A stretch of 64,000 nucleotides of DNA from Streptomyces sp. XD-27. Its GTDB lineage: Bacteria > Actinomycetota > Actinomycetes > Streptomycetales > Streptomycetaceae. The notes under the pieces are model-generated. The model was not told the origin of the DNA and did not search any database. It saw nothing but the letters and a program-made list of their open reading frames with translations. Positions 40,865-49,493 of the stretch are shown one piece after another. The position numbers and the translations under genes are program-made. The stretch lies in the NCBI RefSeq assembly GCF_030553055.1, contig NZ_CP130713.1, forward strand, positions 2,790,001-2,854,000, read 5' to 3'. The stretch's first letter is position 1. Every line of letters starts with the position of its first letter.

Positions 40865-41371
40865 TTACTTCCGCGGCTCGCCCGGGGCGGGTTCGGCCCC
40901 GGTGAGCTCCGACGCCGGGCGCATGGCCATCGTGGCGCGCTCGATCCGCAGGACGACCTCGCCGCCGACGACGCTCTCTCCTTCGAAGATGACGGCGTCG
41001 CCGACCGCACGGCTGAGCCGTACCCGGTGCTCCACGACGTCGCCGGGCCACACGGGGCGGACGAACTCCGCGTCGGAGAGGCCGGCGAAGAGCATCACCT
41101 GGCCGCCGAGCACGTCCGGGTTGGGCTTCTCGCACGTCACCAGGACACCGGCCGCCTGGCACCAGGACTCGACCAGCAGCACCGACGGGTACGCGTACGC
41201 GGCGTCGGGCGCCTCGTCGGCGAGCTCGGCGTACCAGGGCTCGTTGGCGGTGACGGCCTTCCATGCGGTCACCCGCTCGTTCGGCACCAGTTCGGTCACC
41301 CGGTCCACGAGCAGCATGGGATGGCGGTGCGGCACCAGCCGCTTGATGCCGGCGACGGTGAGCGGGGTCAT
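40865..41371 (-). CDS. FabZ-like hotdog dehydratase, subunit 1
   Basis: A 168-aa hotdog protein with the catalytic His in KRLVPHRHPMLLVDRV and the catalytic acid in PSVLLVESWCQAAG, both where FabZ/FabA-type 3-hydroxyacyl-ACP dehydratases have them. The ATG at 41371 overlaps the stop of the upstream hotdog gene (ATGA), so the two are translated together and probably form a heteromer, as in other highly reducing type II PKS systems. Confidence 0.88.
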   Translation of the reverse strand: MTPLTVAGIKRLVPHRHPMLLVDRVTELVPNERVTAWKAVTANEPWYAELADEAPDAAYAYPSVLLVESWCQAAGVLVTCEKPNPDVLGGQVMLFAGLSDAEFVRPVWPGDVVEHRVRLSRAVGDAVIFEGESVVGGEVVLRIERATMAMRPASELTGAEPAPGEPRK

Positions 41372-41775
41372 CGGTCCTCCCGGGGTGCGAAGCGCAGCCT
41401 GACCTGGGCGGACCGGCCGCGTTCGGTGGACACGGCGGCCCGGCACCGCCAGGCGTCGCCGTCCTCCGCCCGCGCCCAGGTGAGTTCGGTGGTGAGGGTG
41501 TCGCCGGGGAGGACCGGGCTGAGGAAGCGGGTGCTCTCGATCGCCGCCAGGGTCCAGCGGTCGCCCGGCTCCGGCAGGGTGGCCAGGGCGCTGAGCCGGG
41601 CGTACTCGATGACGCAGACGCCGGGGAAGATCGGGAATCCGGGGTAGTGCCCGGCGAAGACCCGCTCCGCCGGATCGACGAGCACGACGGTCCTCGCGGG
41701 CCCGCCGGTGGCGCCCGGGTCGGTGACCTCGGGCGTGCCGTCGACGGGCCCGCAGCCGCGCGCGGGCATGGTCAC
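41368..41775 (-). CDS. FabZ-like hotdog dehydratase, subunit 2
   Basis: A 135-aa hotdog protein with FAGHYPGFPIFPGVCVIEYARL, in which GHYPG carries the catalytic His and IEYARL the acid. This is the ApeI/FabZ arrangement. It starts with GTG at 41775 overlapping the ACP stop (GTGA); an internal ATG at 41769 is an alternative. It dehydrates 3-hydroxyacyl-ACP with its partner gene. Confidence 0.85.
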   Translation of the reverse strand: MTMPARGCGPVDGTPEVTDPGATGGPARTVVLVDPAERVFAGHYPGFPIFPGVCVIEYARLSALATLPEPGDRWTLAAIESTRFLSPVLPGDTLTTELTWARAEDGDAWRCRAAVSTERGRSAQVRLRFAPREDR

Positions 41776-42035
41776 CGCCCCTGCTTCGCCAGCTTCGCGG
41801 CGATCAGGTCGTGGGCCGCGCGCAGGCAGGTGATCTTCTTCAGCTCACGCTCGCCCAGCTTGATGGAGTACTTCTTCTCCAGCTCGACCATGACCTCCAG
41901 GGCCATGAGGGAGTCGACGCCCAGGTCGTCGACGAAGTGGGCGTCTTCGGTGACCTCCTCCTCTTCCACGTCGAGCACGTCGGCGATGAGGGTGCGCAGC
42001 TCGTCGAGGTCGAGGGTGGCGGCGGTGTCGGACAC
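41772..42035 (-). CDS. Discrete acyl carrier protein (second ACP of the operon)
   Basis: An 87-aa acidic ACP with phosphopantetheine Ser in DDLGVDSLMALEVMVELE and three flanking helices. It is translationally coupled to the dehydratase pair. It probably carries the growing chain on the discrete ketosynthases. It differs in sequence from the other ACP (53053), which suggests separate roles such as starter versus elongation carrier. Confidence 0.93.
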   Translation of the reverse strand: MSDTAATLDLDELRTLIADVLDVEEEEVTEDAHFVDDLGVDSLMALEVMVELEKKYSIKLGERELKKITCLRAAHDLIAAKLAKQGR

Positions 42036-42100
42036 GGTGTCTCCTTCTGTCGCGGTTCTCGTGCGGTGGGGTGGGGTGGGGTCTGTCTGCCGCCGGGCCG

Positions 42101-43219
42101 TCAGCGGGTCCGCAGCAGGGCGGCGCCGACGACGCCGTCCCGGTCGACCGAGGTGACCAGGGCGAGGCTGCCGGGCTCGGCGCCGCCGCGCTCGCAGAGG
42201 GCGAGCACGGCGGCGACCTGGAACGCCGCCGACGCGGCGTGGGTGTCCCCGATGGCGTCGGCGGTCGCGATCCGCCGCGGCCGGTGCTCCCCCAGCACGT
42301 CGGCCAGCGCGCCCTGTTCAGCCTGTCCTTCGGCGCCCGGTGGCCGGGCGTCGGCGACCGCCCACACGTCGCCGGGGGCCGTGCCCGTACGGTCCAGCAG
42401 GCGCCGTAGGACGTCGGCGAGGGCGGCGCGGGCCTGGCCGGGGCCGGGCGCGAAGCCGAACTCCAGGCCCGCGACCTCGGCCAGCCCGGTCCGGCCGTGC
42501 GCCGCGGCGGTCCCGGCGGGCTCCAGCAGCCATACGGCCGCCCCCTCGCCGAGCACCGCGGGGTCCTCGCCCACGCCCCGGGCGTGCCAGTCCAGCCAGG
42601 CGCGGGCGGCGGAGAACTCCTCGACCGCGCCGCACAGCACCGTGTCCGCGCGGCCGGCCCGCCGCAGGCGCAGCGCGTACCGCAGGGCGAGCAGCCCGGT
42701 GGCGCGGCCGCCGGCGATGGTGGTGTTGGGACCCTTGAGCCGGTGCCAGATGGCGGACTGCCCGGCGGCGCAGTTCATGACGGTGTTGGGGAACCGGGCC
42801 GGGTCGACGAAGAACGGCTTCTCGCCGACCAGGGAGTCGCGGGTGAAGTCCATGATGCTCTGGGCGCTGCCGGTGCTGGTGCCCAGCGCCAGTCCGGTGT
42901 CCTCGCCGACCCCGGCGAGCCGGGCGGGCTCCCCGTCGGCGGGGTGGTCGGTGAGCAGGTCGCGCAGCGCGGTGACGGCGAGCCCGGTGGCCCGGTCCAT
43001 GGAGCGGGTGCCCTTGCGGCCCAGGGTCTCCCGGAGGGAGAAGTCCGGGACCAGGCAGCCGTACGGGTGGGGCACGGCCCAGGTCGCGGGGTCCAGCGGC
43101 ACCCGGGTGGCGCGGCCCGAGGCCAGTCCGGCGGCGAAGTCGTCCCTGGTCGGGCCCCAGGGCGACACGGCGGCCCAGGCGGTGATCAGCGGGGCGCCCG
43201 CGGTGGTGGCGGAAACCAT
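42101..43219 (-). CDS. KS-like protein without active-site Cys (chain-length-factor-like)
   Basis: A 372-aa thiolase-fold protein of the beta-ketoacyl synthase family. The nucleophile region reads GPNTTIAGGRATGLLAL, with no Cys where KS enzymes have TACSS, and the two catalytic His motifs are not conserved (IATADAIGDTHAASAAF instead of the GH element). It is therefore likely a CLF-type partner for one of the Cys-containing ketosynthases. It lies 15 bases downstream of the enoyl reductase. Confidence 0.82.
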   Translation of the reverse strand: MVSATTAGAPLITAWAAVSPWGPTRDDFAAGLASGRATRVPLDPATWAVPHPYGCLVPDFSLRETLGRKGTRSMDRATGLAVTALRDLLTDHPADGEPARLAGVGEDTGLALGTSTGSAQSIMDFTRDSLVGEKPFFVDPARFPNTVMNCAAGQSAIWHRLKGPNTTIAGGRATGLLALRYALRLRRAGRADTVLCGAVEEFSAARAWLDWHARGVGEDPAVLGEGAAVWLLEPAGTAAAHGRTGLAEVAGLEFGFAPGPGQARAALADVLRRLLDRTGTAPGDVWAVADARPPGAEGQAEQGALADVLGEHRPRRIATADAIGDTHAASAAFQVAAVLALCERGGAEPGSLALVTSVDRDGVVGAALLRTR

Positions 43220-43234
43220 GGTCGCGTGCGCTCC

Positions 43235-44029
43235 TCAGCCGGTCAGGATCTCGCCGCCGTCGACGCCGATCACGTTGCCGGTGATCCACGAGGACTCGGT
43301 GCGGGACAGCAGGACGACGGCCTCGGCGACGTCCTCGGGGCGGGTGAGCCGCCGGTGCGGGTTGGTGTCCGCGGCGTACGCGATGAGCCGCTCGCTCTCC
43401 GGGATGCGCTCCAGCGACGGGGTGACGGTGACCCCGGCGCGCAGCGCGTTGACCGCGATCCCGGTGGGGGCGAGTTCCAGGGCGAGCTGGCGTACGTGGG
43501 ACTCCAGGGCGCACTTGGCGGCGGAGACCGCGCCGTAGTTGGCGGTCACCTTGACGTCGCCCGCGCTGGTCATCGCGTAGATCTTGGCGCCTTTGCGGAG
43601 CAGGCCGGCGCCGAACAGGTCCTGTGTCCAGTACACGAGCGAGTGGGCCATGACGTCGAGGGTCATGGTCATCTGACGGGAGGTCAGCCCGGGGGTGTCG
43701 TCGGCGGGCAGGAACGGCACCAGGGTGCCGAAAGCCAGCGAGTGCATGAGGATCCTGACGCCCTTCTCCCCGGTCAGCTCGGCGATCCGCGGCACGAGTT
43801 CGTCGCGGGTGCGGGGGGAGGCGGCGTTGGCGTTGAAGAAGTGGGCCTGTACGCCGCCGGAGCGGATCTCCTCCTGGGCGACGGCGGCCTTCTCCTGGCC
43901 TTCGGCGGTGTCGAAGTGCACGCCGACGACGTTGACTCCCGCGCGTCCCAGCTCGCGGGCGGTCGCCAGTCCCATTCCGCTGGAGGCGCCCAGGATCAGG
44001 GCCCAGGAGCCTTCCAGAGAGGCGATCAT
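43235..44029 (-). CDS. Enoyl-ACP reductase, FabL-like (YX6K)
   Basis: A 264-aa short-chain dehydrogenase-fold protein with NAD(P) motif GASSGMGLA and C-terminal VIGVDGGEIL. The active-site spacing is Tyr-X6-Lys (NYGAVSAAK), the hallmark of FabI/FabL enoyl reductases rather than the YX3K of ketoreductases. GGAGG at 44036-44040 precedes the ATG. A TnpB element lies directly upstream, separating it from the ketosynthase genes. It would saturate some or all double bonds of the discrete PKS product. Confidence 0.82.
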   Translation of the reverse strand: MIASLEGSWALILGASSGMGLATARELGRAGVNVVGVHFDTAEGQEKAAVAQEEIRSGGVQAHFFNANAASPRTRDELVPRIAELTGEKGVRILMHSLAFGTLVPFLPADDTPGLTSRQMTMTLDVMAHSLVYWTQDLFGAGLLRKGAKIYAMTSAGDVKVTANYGAVSAAKCALESHVRQLALELAPTGIAVNALRAGVTVTPSLERIPESERLIAYAADTNPHRRLTRPEDVAEAVVLLSRTESSWITGNVIGVDGGEILTG

Positions 44030-44175
44030 CGGTAACCTCCGTGGATGCTGCGCCCTTTAGGGCGGAGGGGAAACGGACTCCTGCGGAGGAGAGCAAGGAG
44101 CGGGGCTTCGCCGTCAAGGCGAAGGACCGTGCTCTGACCCGCAGGTTTGGTCTTTAGCTGTGGTCGCATTAGCTT

Positions 44176-45390
44176 GTGAGCGTGACCATGACGTGCGTGA
44201 AGCGGGCGTATCGGTACCGCTTCTATCCGACCGATGCGCAGGCGGCAGAGCTGTCGCGCACGTTCGGATGCGTACGCAAGGTCTACAACATGGCGCTCGC
44301 CGCCCGCACGGAGGCGTGGGCGCGGCAGGAGCGGGTCAACTACAACGCCACCTCCGCAATGCTGACGGCGTGGAAGAAGACCGAGGAACTGGCCTACCTC
44401 AACGAGGTCTCCTCGGTCCCGCTCCAGCAGGCCTTGCGTCACCTCCAAGTGGCGTTTACCAACTTCTTCGGCAAGCGGGCGAAGTATCCGCGTTTCAAGT
44501 CGCGGAAGAAGTCGAGGAAGTCCGCCGAGTACACCACGTCCGCGTTCCGCTTCCGTGACGGCAGGCTGACCCTTGCCAAGATGACGGACCCGCTGGACAT
44601 CGTGTGGTCCCGGTCTCTCCCCGAGGGTGCGAAGCCTTCCACGGTGACCGTGTCCCAGGACAGTGCGGGCCGCTGGTTCGTCTCGATGCTGTGCGAGGAC
44701 CCCGGCATCAAACCACTCCCAGCCACGGATGCAGCGGTCGGTATTGACGTGGGCCTGGACCATCTCCTGACGCTCTCCACTGGAGAGAAGATCGCCAACC
44801 CCCGGCACGAGCGGCGCGACCGGGCTCGCCTTGCCCTGGCCCAGCGCCGCCTCGCGAAGAAGGACAAGGGTTCGGCGAACCGGGCCAAGGCGCGGCGCAA
44901 GGTCGCCAAGATCCATGCCCGCATCGCCGACCGGCGGCGCGACGCGTTGCACAAACTGACCACTCGGCTCGTGCGTGAGAACCAAACGCTCGTAATCGAG
45001 GACCTGACCGTGCGCAACATGGTCAAGAACCGGACCCTGGCCCGCGCCATCTCGGACGCGTCCTGGTCGGAGTTCCGGGGCATGCTGGAGTACAAGGCCG
45101 CCTGGTACGGGCGGGAAGTGATCGCGGTGGACCGCTTCTTCCCCTCCTCCAAGCTGTGCTCCCACTGCGGCACCTTGGCTGACAAGTTGCCGCTCCACGT
45201 CCGCACTTGGACGTGCGACTGCGGCACGACCCACGACCGGGACGTGAACGCGGCGAAGAACCTTCTGGCTGCCGGACGGGCAGTGTCGGCCTGTGGAGCC
45301 GGTGTAAGACCTCAACGGAGAACTCCGGGCGGGCAGTCGGCAACGAAGCAGGAAACCCACGGGGCGACCCGTGGAGTCTCCCGCCTTTAG
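44176..45390 (+). CDS. tnpB: TnpB RNA-guided endonuclease
   Basis: A 404-aa protein. The N-terminal helix-turn-helix/WED region starts VKRAYRYRFYPT. The RuvC domain has D191 (GIDVGLDHL), E275 (LVIEDLTVRNM) and D356 (HDRDVNAAKN); the zinc ribbon has Cys328, Cys331, Cys347 and Cys349. All catalytic residues are present, so it may be active. TnpB cuts DNA matching a guide set by the element's right end, which helps the element persist. The start is GTG at 44176 or ATG at 44188. The stop falls inside the right-end hairpin. Confidence 0.92.
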   Translation: MSVTMTCVKRAYRYRFYPTDAQAAELSRTFGCVRKVYNMALAARTEAWARQERVNYNATSAMLTAWKKTEELAYLNEVSSVPLQQALRHLQVAFTNFFGKRAKYPRFKSRKKSRKSAEYTTSAFRFRDGRLTLAKMTDPLDIVWSRSLPEGAKPSTVTVSQDSAGRWFVSMLCEDPGIKPLPATDAAVGIDVGLDHLLTLSTGEKIANPRHERRDRARLALAQRRLAKKDKGSANRAKARRKVAKIHARIADRRRDALHKLTTRLVRENQTLVIEDLTVRNMVKNRTLARAISDASWSEFRGMLEYKAAWYGREVIAVDRFFPSSKLCSHCGTLADKLPLHVRTWTCDCGTTHDRDVNAAKNLLAAGRAVSACGAGVRPQRRTPGGQSATKQETHGATRGVSRL

Positions 45391-45405
45391 GCGAGAGAAC
45401 GTCAA
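45250..45405 (+). ncRNA. Putative omega (reRNA) guide scaffold
   Basis: The 3' part of tnpB plus the right end has a perfect 7-bp stem with GCGA tetraloop (45357-45374) and then the terminal TTTA hairpin, ending GTCAA at 45405. TnpB guide RNAs come from this position. The predicted guide is the sequence right of 45405, starting CGTTCTGCTCTCC, that is, the 3' end of the neighbouring KS-like gene. The 5' boundary is arbitrary. Confidence 0.45.
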
Positions 45406-46373
45406 CGTTCTGCTCTCCTCATCTTGTGGTCGGTGTCGCGCTCGGTGTCCGGGCCGCCCGGGGTGACCAGGCAGACCGCGACGTTGCCCTCGGCCGCCGC
45501 GGTGACGACGGCGGACGGGCGGCGCTCAGCGGCTTCTCCGCCCGCGCGCAGCGCGGCGGCCACGCGCAGCACCGGTTCCAGGCAGCCCGCGCGCGCGGGG
45601 ACGTGGGTCGTGCCGTCGCCGAGCGCGGTGGCGACGGCCCGGCCGACGGGTGAGTCGTCGAGGACGGCGGTGGCGGCCAGGCCGGTGTCGAGGCCGTGGC
45701 CGAGCTCCTTGAGGGCGCTGTCGAGCAGCTCCCGCGCGAGCGCCGGGTCGTGGGCGGCCCGCGGCGGCAGGAAGAACGAGCGCGCCGCGACCCGGCCGTA
45801 CGCCGTGCCGCCCCGGGCCGCGACCGCGGCGGCCGGCTCCAGCACCAGGGCCACGGCCCCCGCCTCGGACGCCGCCGCGCCCGGCGCGGTGGGCGGCAGC
45901 GCCTCCTCGGTGGCCCCGGCCAGCAGCCAGTCGGCGCGGCCCAGCGCCACGCAGCGCTGCCCGGTGCGCAGCGCGTCGAAGCCCGCGACGCGCGGGCCGA
46001 CGAGAGTGATGTTGAAGCCTTTGAGGGCGTACTCGGTGGCCGGTCTGCTGCCGAAGAGGTTGATGGAGAAGTACGGCGCGAGGGCCGGGCTCAGGTCCGC
46101 CGCGCTGGTCTGGAGCACCGTACGGTCCATGCGGTCGTGGAGCGCCTCGGCCGCGCTGTTGGTGCCCACGGCGGCGCCGCGCAGCTCGGGGTCCACGGCT
46201 TCCAGGCTGTCCTGGCCTGCCGATTCGAGGGCGCGCTTGGCGGCGGCGAGGAAGTACTGGGTGGCGGTGGGCAGGTACTTGTAGCCGCGTCGGCCCAGGG
46301 CGGTGCGGTAGTCGAAGCCCTCCGCGTCGACGACGCCGACGCCGGTGACCACCAGGTCGCGGTCAGCGCTCAC
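45402..46373 (-). CDS. KS-like protein without active-site Cys, 3' end altered by TnpB insertion
   Basis: A 323-aa degenerate ketosynthase. It starts GTG at 46373 overlapping the stop of the active KS upstream (GTGA). The nucleophile region reads KGFNITLVGPRVAGFDAL with no Cys, and the usual HGTGT is absent. It is about 60 residues shorter than the other KS-like proteins here. Its stop codon (45402-45404) lies inside the GTCAA end of the TnpB element, so the original C-terminus has been changed by at least a few residues. Likely the CLF-type partner of the KS encoded just upstream. Confidence 0.78.
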   Translation of the reverse strand: MSADRDLVVTGVGVVDAEGFDYRTALGRRGYKYLPTATQYFLAAAKRALESAGQDSLEAVDPELRGAAVGTNSAAEALHDRMDRTVLQTSAADLSPALAPYFSINLFGSRPATEYALKGFNITLVGPRVAGFDALRTGQRCVALGRADWLLAGATEEALPPTAPGAAASEAGAVALVLEPAAAVAARGGTAYGRVAARSFFLPPRAAHDPALARELLDSALKELGHGLDTGLAATAVLDDSPVGRAVATALGDGTTHVPARAGCLEPVLRVAAALRAGGEAAERRPSAVVTAAAEGNVAVCLVTPGGPDTERDTDHKMRRAER

Positions 46374-47569
46374 AGGGTGGCCTCTTTCAGTACGAGGGAC
46401 ACGTTGTTGCCGCCGAAGGCGTAGGCGTTGACCAGGCCGTAGGGGCCGGTCGGCGCGGTGGGCCCGGTCGGCAGGCGCACGGCGCAGTCGGGGTCCCGCT
46501 CGCCCAGCGGCACGTTCGGCGGGACCGACCCGCGGTGCAGGATGAGCGCCGCCGTCGCGACGGCGAGCGCGGCCGCGGCCCCGCCGGTGTGGCCCAGCAG
46601 CGCCTTGAGGCTGTAGACGGGGGTGTCGCGGGCGGCGGCACCGAGCACGGTGTTGAGCACCCGGCTCTCGACGGTGTCGTTCAGCTCGGTGCCGGTGCCG
46701 TGCGGCACCACGAACCCGATGCCGCCGCCGTCGTCCGGTGCGCCCGCCTCGCGCAGCGCCTGCCGCATGGCCCGTTCGATCTGCTCGCCGCCGGGCTCGG
46801 GCGCTGTGGTGTGGTACGCGTCGCAGCTCCAGCCGGTGCCCGCCAGCGTGGCGTACGCCTTGGTGGCGCCCCGCTCGCGGGCGTGCGCGGCGGACTCCAG
46901 GACCAGCACCGCGGCGCCCTCGCCGAACATGGTGCCCTGGCGCGCGGCGTCGAAGGGGCGGCAACGCTCGGGGTCGATCGCGCCGAGCCGGTTGAAGCAG
47001 GCGAGCGCGACCCGGGAGTACGCCTCGGAGCCGCCTGCGACGACCACGTCGGCCTCGCCGCAGCGGATGAGGTCGGCGGCCAGGGAGAGCCCGAAGCCGC
47101 CGGCCGCGCAGGCGTTGCTGACGCTGACGTTGGCACCCTGGGCGCCGAGCAGGCCGCCGACCACGGAGGACACCGCGAAGGTGGGCGTCCAGCGGTCGCC
47201 CTCGGCGGCGCCGGCCGAGCGCCACTGGTCGTGCAGCCCGGAGTCGCCCATGGCGGTGGCGATGGCCACCGCCACCCGCCGCGGATCGGTGTCCCCCGGC
47301 AGGGTCAGCCCCGCGTCGGCGACCGCCTGGCGGGCCGCCTCCAGGGCGAACTGGGAGGCGCGCCCGAGCAGCAGGCCGTCCTGCTCCCGCGGGCCGGCGG
47401 GCAGGTCGGCCTCCGGCACCATGTAGAGCAGCGGGTGGTCCATGCGCGCGTCCGGGTCGGGCACCCGCCCGGGCGCGCTGCGGGCCGCGTTCATGCCCTC
47501 CCAGTACGTGTCGGCGCCGGAGCCCAGGCAGGAGAGCACGCCCAGTCCGGTGACCAGTACGTCGTCCAT
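46370..47569 (-). CDS. Beta-ketoacyl-ACP synthase (active-site complete)
   Basis: A 399-aa FabF-type ketosynthase with Cys154 (SVSNACAAGGFG), His290 (VVPHGTGTELND), Lys322 and His327 (YSLKALLGHTGG). The ATG at 47569 overlaps the previous stop (TGATG) and its own stop overlaps the next KS-like gene (GTGA). The tight coupling to a Cys-less homologue suggests a KS/CLF heterodimer that extends the discrete PKS chain. Confidence 0.9.
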   Translation of the reverse strand: MDDVLVTGLGVLSCLGSGADTYWEGMNAARSAPGRVPDPDARMDHPLLYMVPEADLPAGPREQDGLLLGRASQFALEAARQAVADAGLTLPGDTDPRRVAVAIATAMGDSGLHDQWRSAGAAEGDRWTPTFAVSSVVGGLLGAQGANVSVSNACAAGGFGLSLAADLIRCGEADVVVAGGSEAYSRVALACFNRLGAIDPERCRPFDAARQGTMFGEGAAVLVLESAAHARERGATKAYATLAGTGWSCDAYHTTAPEPGGEQIERAMRQALREAGAPDDGGGIGFVVPHGTGTELNDTVESRVLNTVLGAAARDTPVYSLKALLGHTGGAAAALAVATAALILHRGSVPPNVPLGERDPDCAVRLPTGPTAPTGPYGLVNAYAFGGNNVSLVLKEATL

Positions 47570-48630
47570 CAGGCGTCGACCGGCTTCCCGTCGAGGGCGT
47601 CCAGGACCTTCTGGTCGAAGGGCACCAGGCGCCAGTCCCGGCGGTCGGCGATCTCCGCGTAGCCGTGCGTGATGGTGCCGGTCTGCACCAGGTGGAACGA
47701 GCCGTTCCGGATGACGTAGTTGTCCATGCGGGAGGTGTACGTGAGGTCCTTGAAGACCTCCTCCACGGTGTAGACCGTGTACAGGTCCTCCTCCATCAGC
47801 GCCTCGTCGACGACGCGGACCTGGGAGCGCGGGACGACGGGGATCCAGCGCCGCTCGTCCAGCAGGGTCTTGATGGAGATGCCGCGGGCCGCGACGAAGC
47901 GGTCCTTGGCCTCCTCCATCAGCCGCAGGTAGCCCGACAGTTGGAGGCGCTCGGTGAAGTGGCAGTAGGGGTAGGAGACGGTCCACTTCCAGGCGTGGGC
48001 GTTGCGGCCGCGCGTGAGCGCCGCGAGCACCGCCTCCTCGTCGCCGCCCGCCGCCAGCGCCGCGGTGGCGGCCGCGGCGGACTCCGGGGCCGGGTCGGCG
48101 ACCGGCGGCAGGTCGGCGCCGAGCCGCTCGACCGCGAACGGCCGGAGGTCGGCCGGGACCTCGGCGGCCGCCGGCAGGTAGGTGTCGACGCGCAGCGCCA
48201 GGCGGACCGTGGAGGTGACGGCCTTCACGGTCGCGCCGTCGCGGTCGACGCGGAGGGTCACCTTGAAGGTGAGCGCCTGCTCCTCGCCCTTCTCGCCGTT
48301 CTCGCCCTTCTCGCGCTTTCCGCGCTTTCCGCGCTTTCCGCGCACCGGCTCCACGGTGGCCTCGGCCTCGTCGTCCAGGTGCAGGGCGTGCAGGATGCGG
48401 GTGTCCAGGCGTACGAAGTCGACGCCCAGGCCGTGCTCCTCGTACAGCTGCCGGGCGGAGAGCCCGGACTCCTTGAGATGGATCAGGACGGCTTCCTCGA
48501 CGAGGTAGTTGACGTGCTTGAAGCCGATCCAGGTGCAGATGTTGACGCCCTCGTAGCGGGGCCGCATGCGCACCACGGTGGCATCGCTGAGCAGGGACTT
48601 GGTGAGCGTCGGCGCGACGGCGGCAGTCAT
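47569..48630 (-). CDS. Double-hotdog thioesterase/dehydratase-like protein
   Basis: A 353-aa protein with two hotdog modules. The first (about 20-175) starts VRMRPRYEGVNICTWIGFKH; the second (about 225-345) has YPYCHFTERLQLSGYLRLMEEAKDRF, which I cite by its landmarks CHFTERLQLSGYLRLMEEA, as in 4HBT acyl-CoA thioesterases. A Gly-X-X, Lys/Glu-rich linker (GKRGKRGKREKGENGEKGEE) interrupts the first module. It may release the chain, transfer it or act as an extra dehydratase. Coupled on both sides by TGATG overlaps. Confidence 0.7.
   Translation of the reverse strand: MTAAVAPTLTKSLLSDATVVRMRPRYEGVNICTWIGFKHVNYLVEEAVLIHLKESGLSARQLYEEHGLGVDFVRLDTRILHALHLDDEAEATVEPVRGKRGKRGKREKGENGEKGEEQALTFKVTLRVDRDGATVKAVTSTVRLALRVDTYLPAAAEVPADLRPFAVERLGADLPPVADPAPESAAAATAALAAGGDEEAVLAALTRGRNAHAWKWTVSYPYCHFTERLQLSGYLRLMEEAKDRFVAARGISIKTLLDERRWIPVVPRSQVRVVDEALMEEDLYTVYTVEEVFKDLTYTSRMDNYVIRNGSFHLVQTGTITHGYAEIADRRDWRLVPFDQKVLDALDGKPVDA
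48281..48345 (-). repeat. 9-bp repeats encoding GKR/EKG triplets
   Basis: CGCTTTCCG is repeated three times beside CTTCTCGCC-type units, coding for GKRGKRGKREKGENGEKGEE in a linker. It is another in-frame Gly-X-Y expansion in this cluster, unlike neighbouring sequence. Confidence 0.75.
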
Positions 48631-49493
48631 CAGTCGTACTCCATGGCGGGAAGGTCGGCGGAATCTGCGGAGGGGCCGCGGCCCGGTGCGGGCCGGGCGG
48701 GGCTGAGGGTGCGGAGGAAGCCGTTGACCGCGTCCGCGAACTCGGCCGCGCGCTCCACCATCGTGAAGTGGCCGACGTCCGGCAGGATCCGGGCCGTGGC
48801 GTCGGGCAGCGCCCCTGCCAGCGTCCGGGCGTCGCGGGGGAAGGCCGCGATGTCCGTCTCGCCGCCGAGGATCAGGAACGGCAGGAGCAGCCGCTCGACC
48901 GGCAGCCGCGGGGTGTCGAGGTACGTGTCGAAGAACCGCATCCAGCCGTAGGGCCCGATCCGGTCCCGGAGCACGCGGGCCATCTCCTCCTGGACGGCCG
49001 GGGCCAGCCGGCCGCGGGAACTGACCCGCAGCCCGTCGGCGATGACGTCCTGGAAGCGGTTGAGGTAGTACGCGATCGCGTCCCAGTCGAAGTGCTCCTG
49101 CCGGGGGCGGTAGAACGGGGAGACCAGCACGGCGCCGCGCGGGACACCGCTGTCCGCCGGGTCCCGCCGGCTCAGCCAGGCCAGCGCCGCGTTGCCGCCG
49201 AAGGAGTGGCCGATCACGACGTCGGGGGCGTGGGGCAGTCGGGCGACGGCCTGCTCCACCCAGTCCTCGACAGGGCGGTCGGCCCAGCCGCGGACGCCGT
49301 AGCCGCGCCAGGGCAGTTCGGCCGTCCACAGCTCGCAGACCGGGTCGGCGCGCTCGGCGAAGGGCTCCCAGACGGCGGCGCTGCCGGCCAGCCCGTGCAG
49401 GAGCAGGACCCGCAGCGGGATGCCTTCGGTCCGGGCGGCGCGGGCGCGGCGTACCACCACGGGCTGTGCGGGCTCGGTGTCCACGACGCTCAC
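48630..49493 (-). CDS. Alpha/beta hydrolase, possible chain-release or transfer enzyme
   Basis: A 287-aa alpha/beta hydrolase with LLLHGLAGSAAVW, nucleophile VIGHSFGGNAAL, Asp in LGGETDIAAFP and His in PDVGHFTMVE; the triad is complete. It starts GTG at 49493 overlapping the stop of the KS-like gene (GTGA). The family includes polyketide thioesterases and acyltransferase-like hydrolases. In this operon it may hydrolyse the discrete PKS product or proofread carrier proteins; its substrate cannot be read from sequence. Confidence 0.8.
   Translation of the reverse strand: MSVVDTEPAQPVVVRRARAARTEGIPLRVLLLHGLAGSAAVWEPFAERADPVCELWTAELPWRGYGVRGWADRPVEDWVEQAVARLPHAPDVVIGHSFGGNAALAWLSRRDPADSGVPRGAVLVSPFYRPRQEHFDWDAIAYYLNRFQDVIADGLRVSSRGRLAPAVQEEMARVLRDRIGPYGWMRFFDTYLDTPRLPVERLLLPFLILGGETDIAAFPRDARTLAGALPDATARILPDVGHFTMVERAAEFADAVNGFLRTLSPARPAPGRGPSADSADLPAMEYD

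Larger units (their letters stand above)
44041..45405 (+). mobile_element. Solo TnpB insertion element (IS605/IS1341 type)
   Basis: Contains tnpB only, with no TnpA. Left-end hairpin CGCCC-TTTA-GGGCG at 44051-44064; right-end hairpin CGCC-TTTA-GGCG at 45382-45393 followed by GAACGTCAA, which resembles known right ends of this group. It inserted against the direction of the PKS operon between a KS-like gene and the enoyl reductase. The exact left boundary is not certain. Confidence 0.75.
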
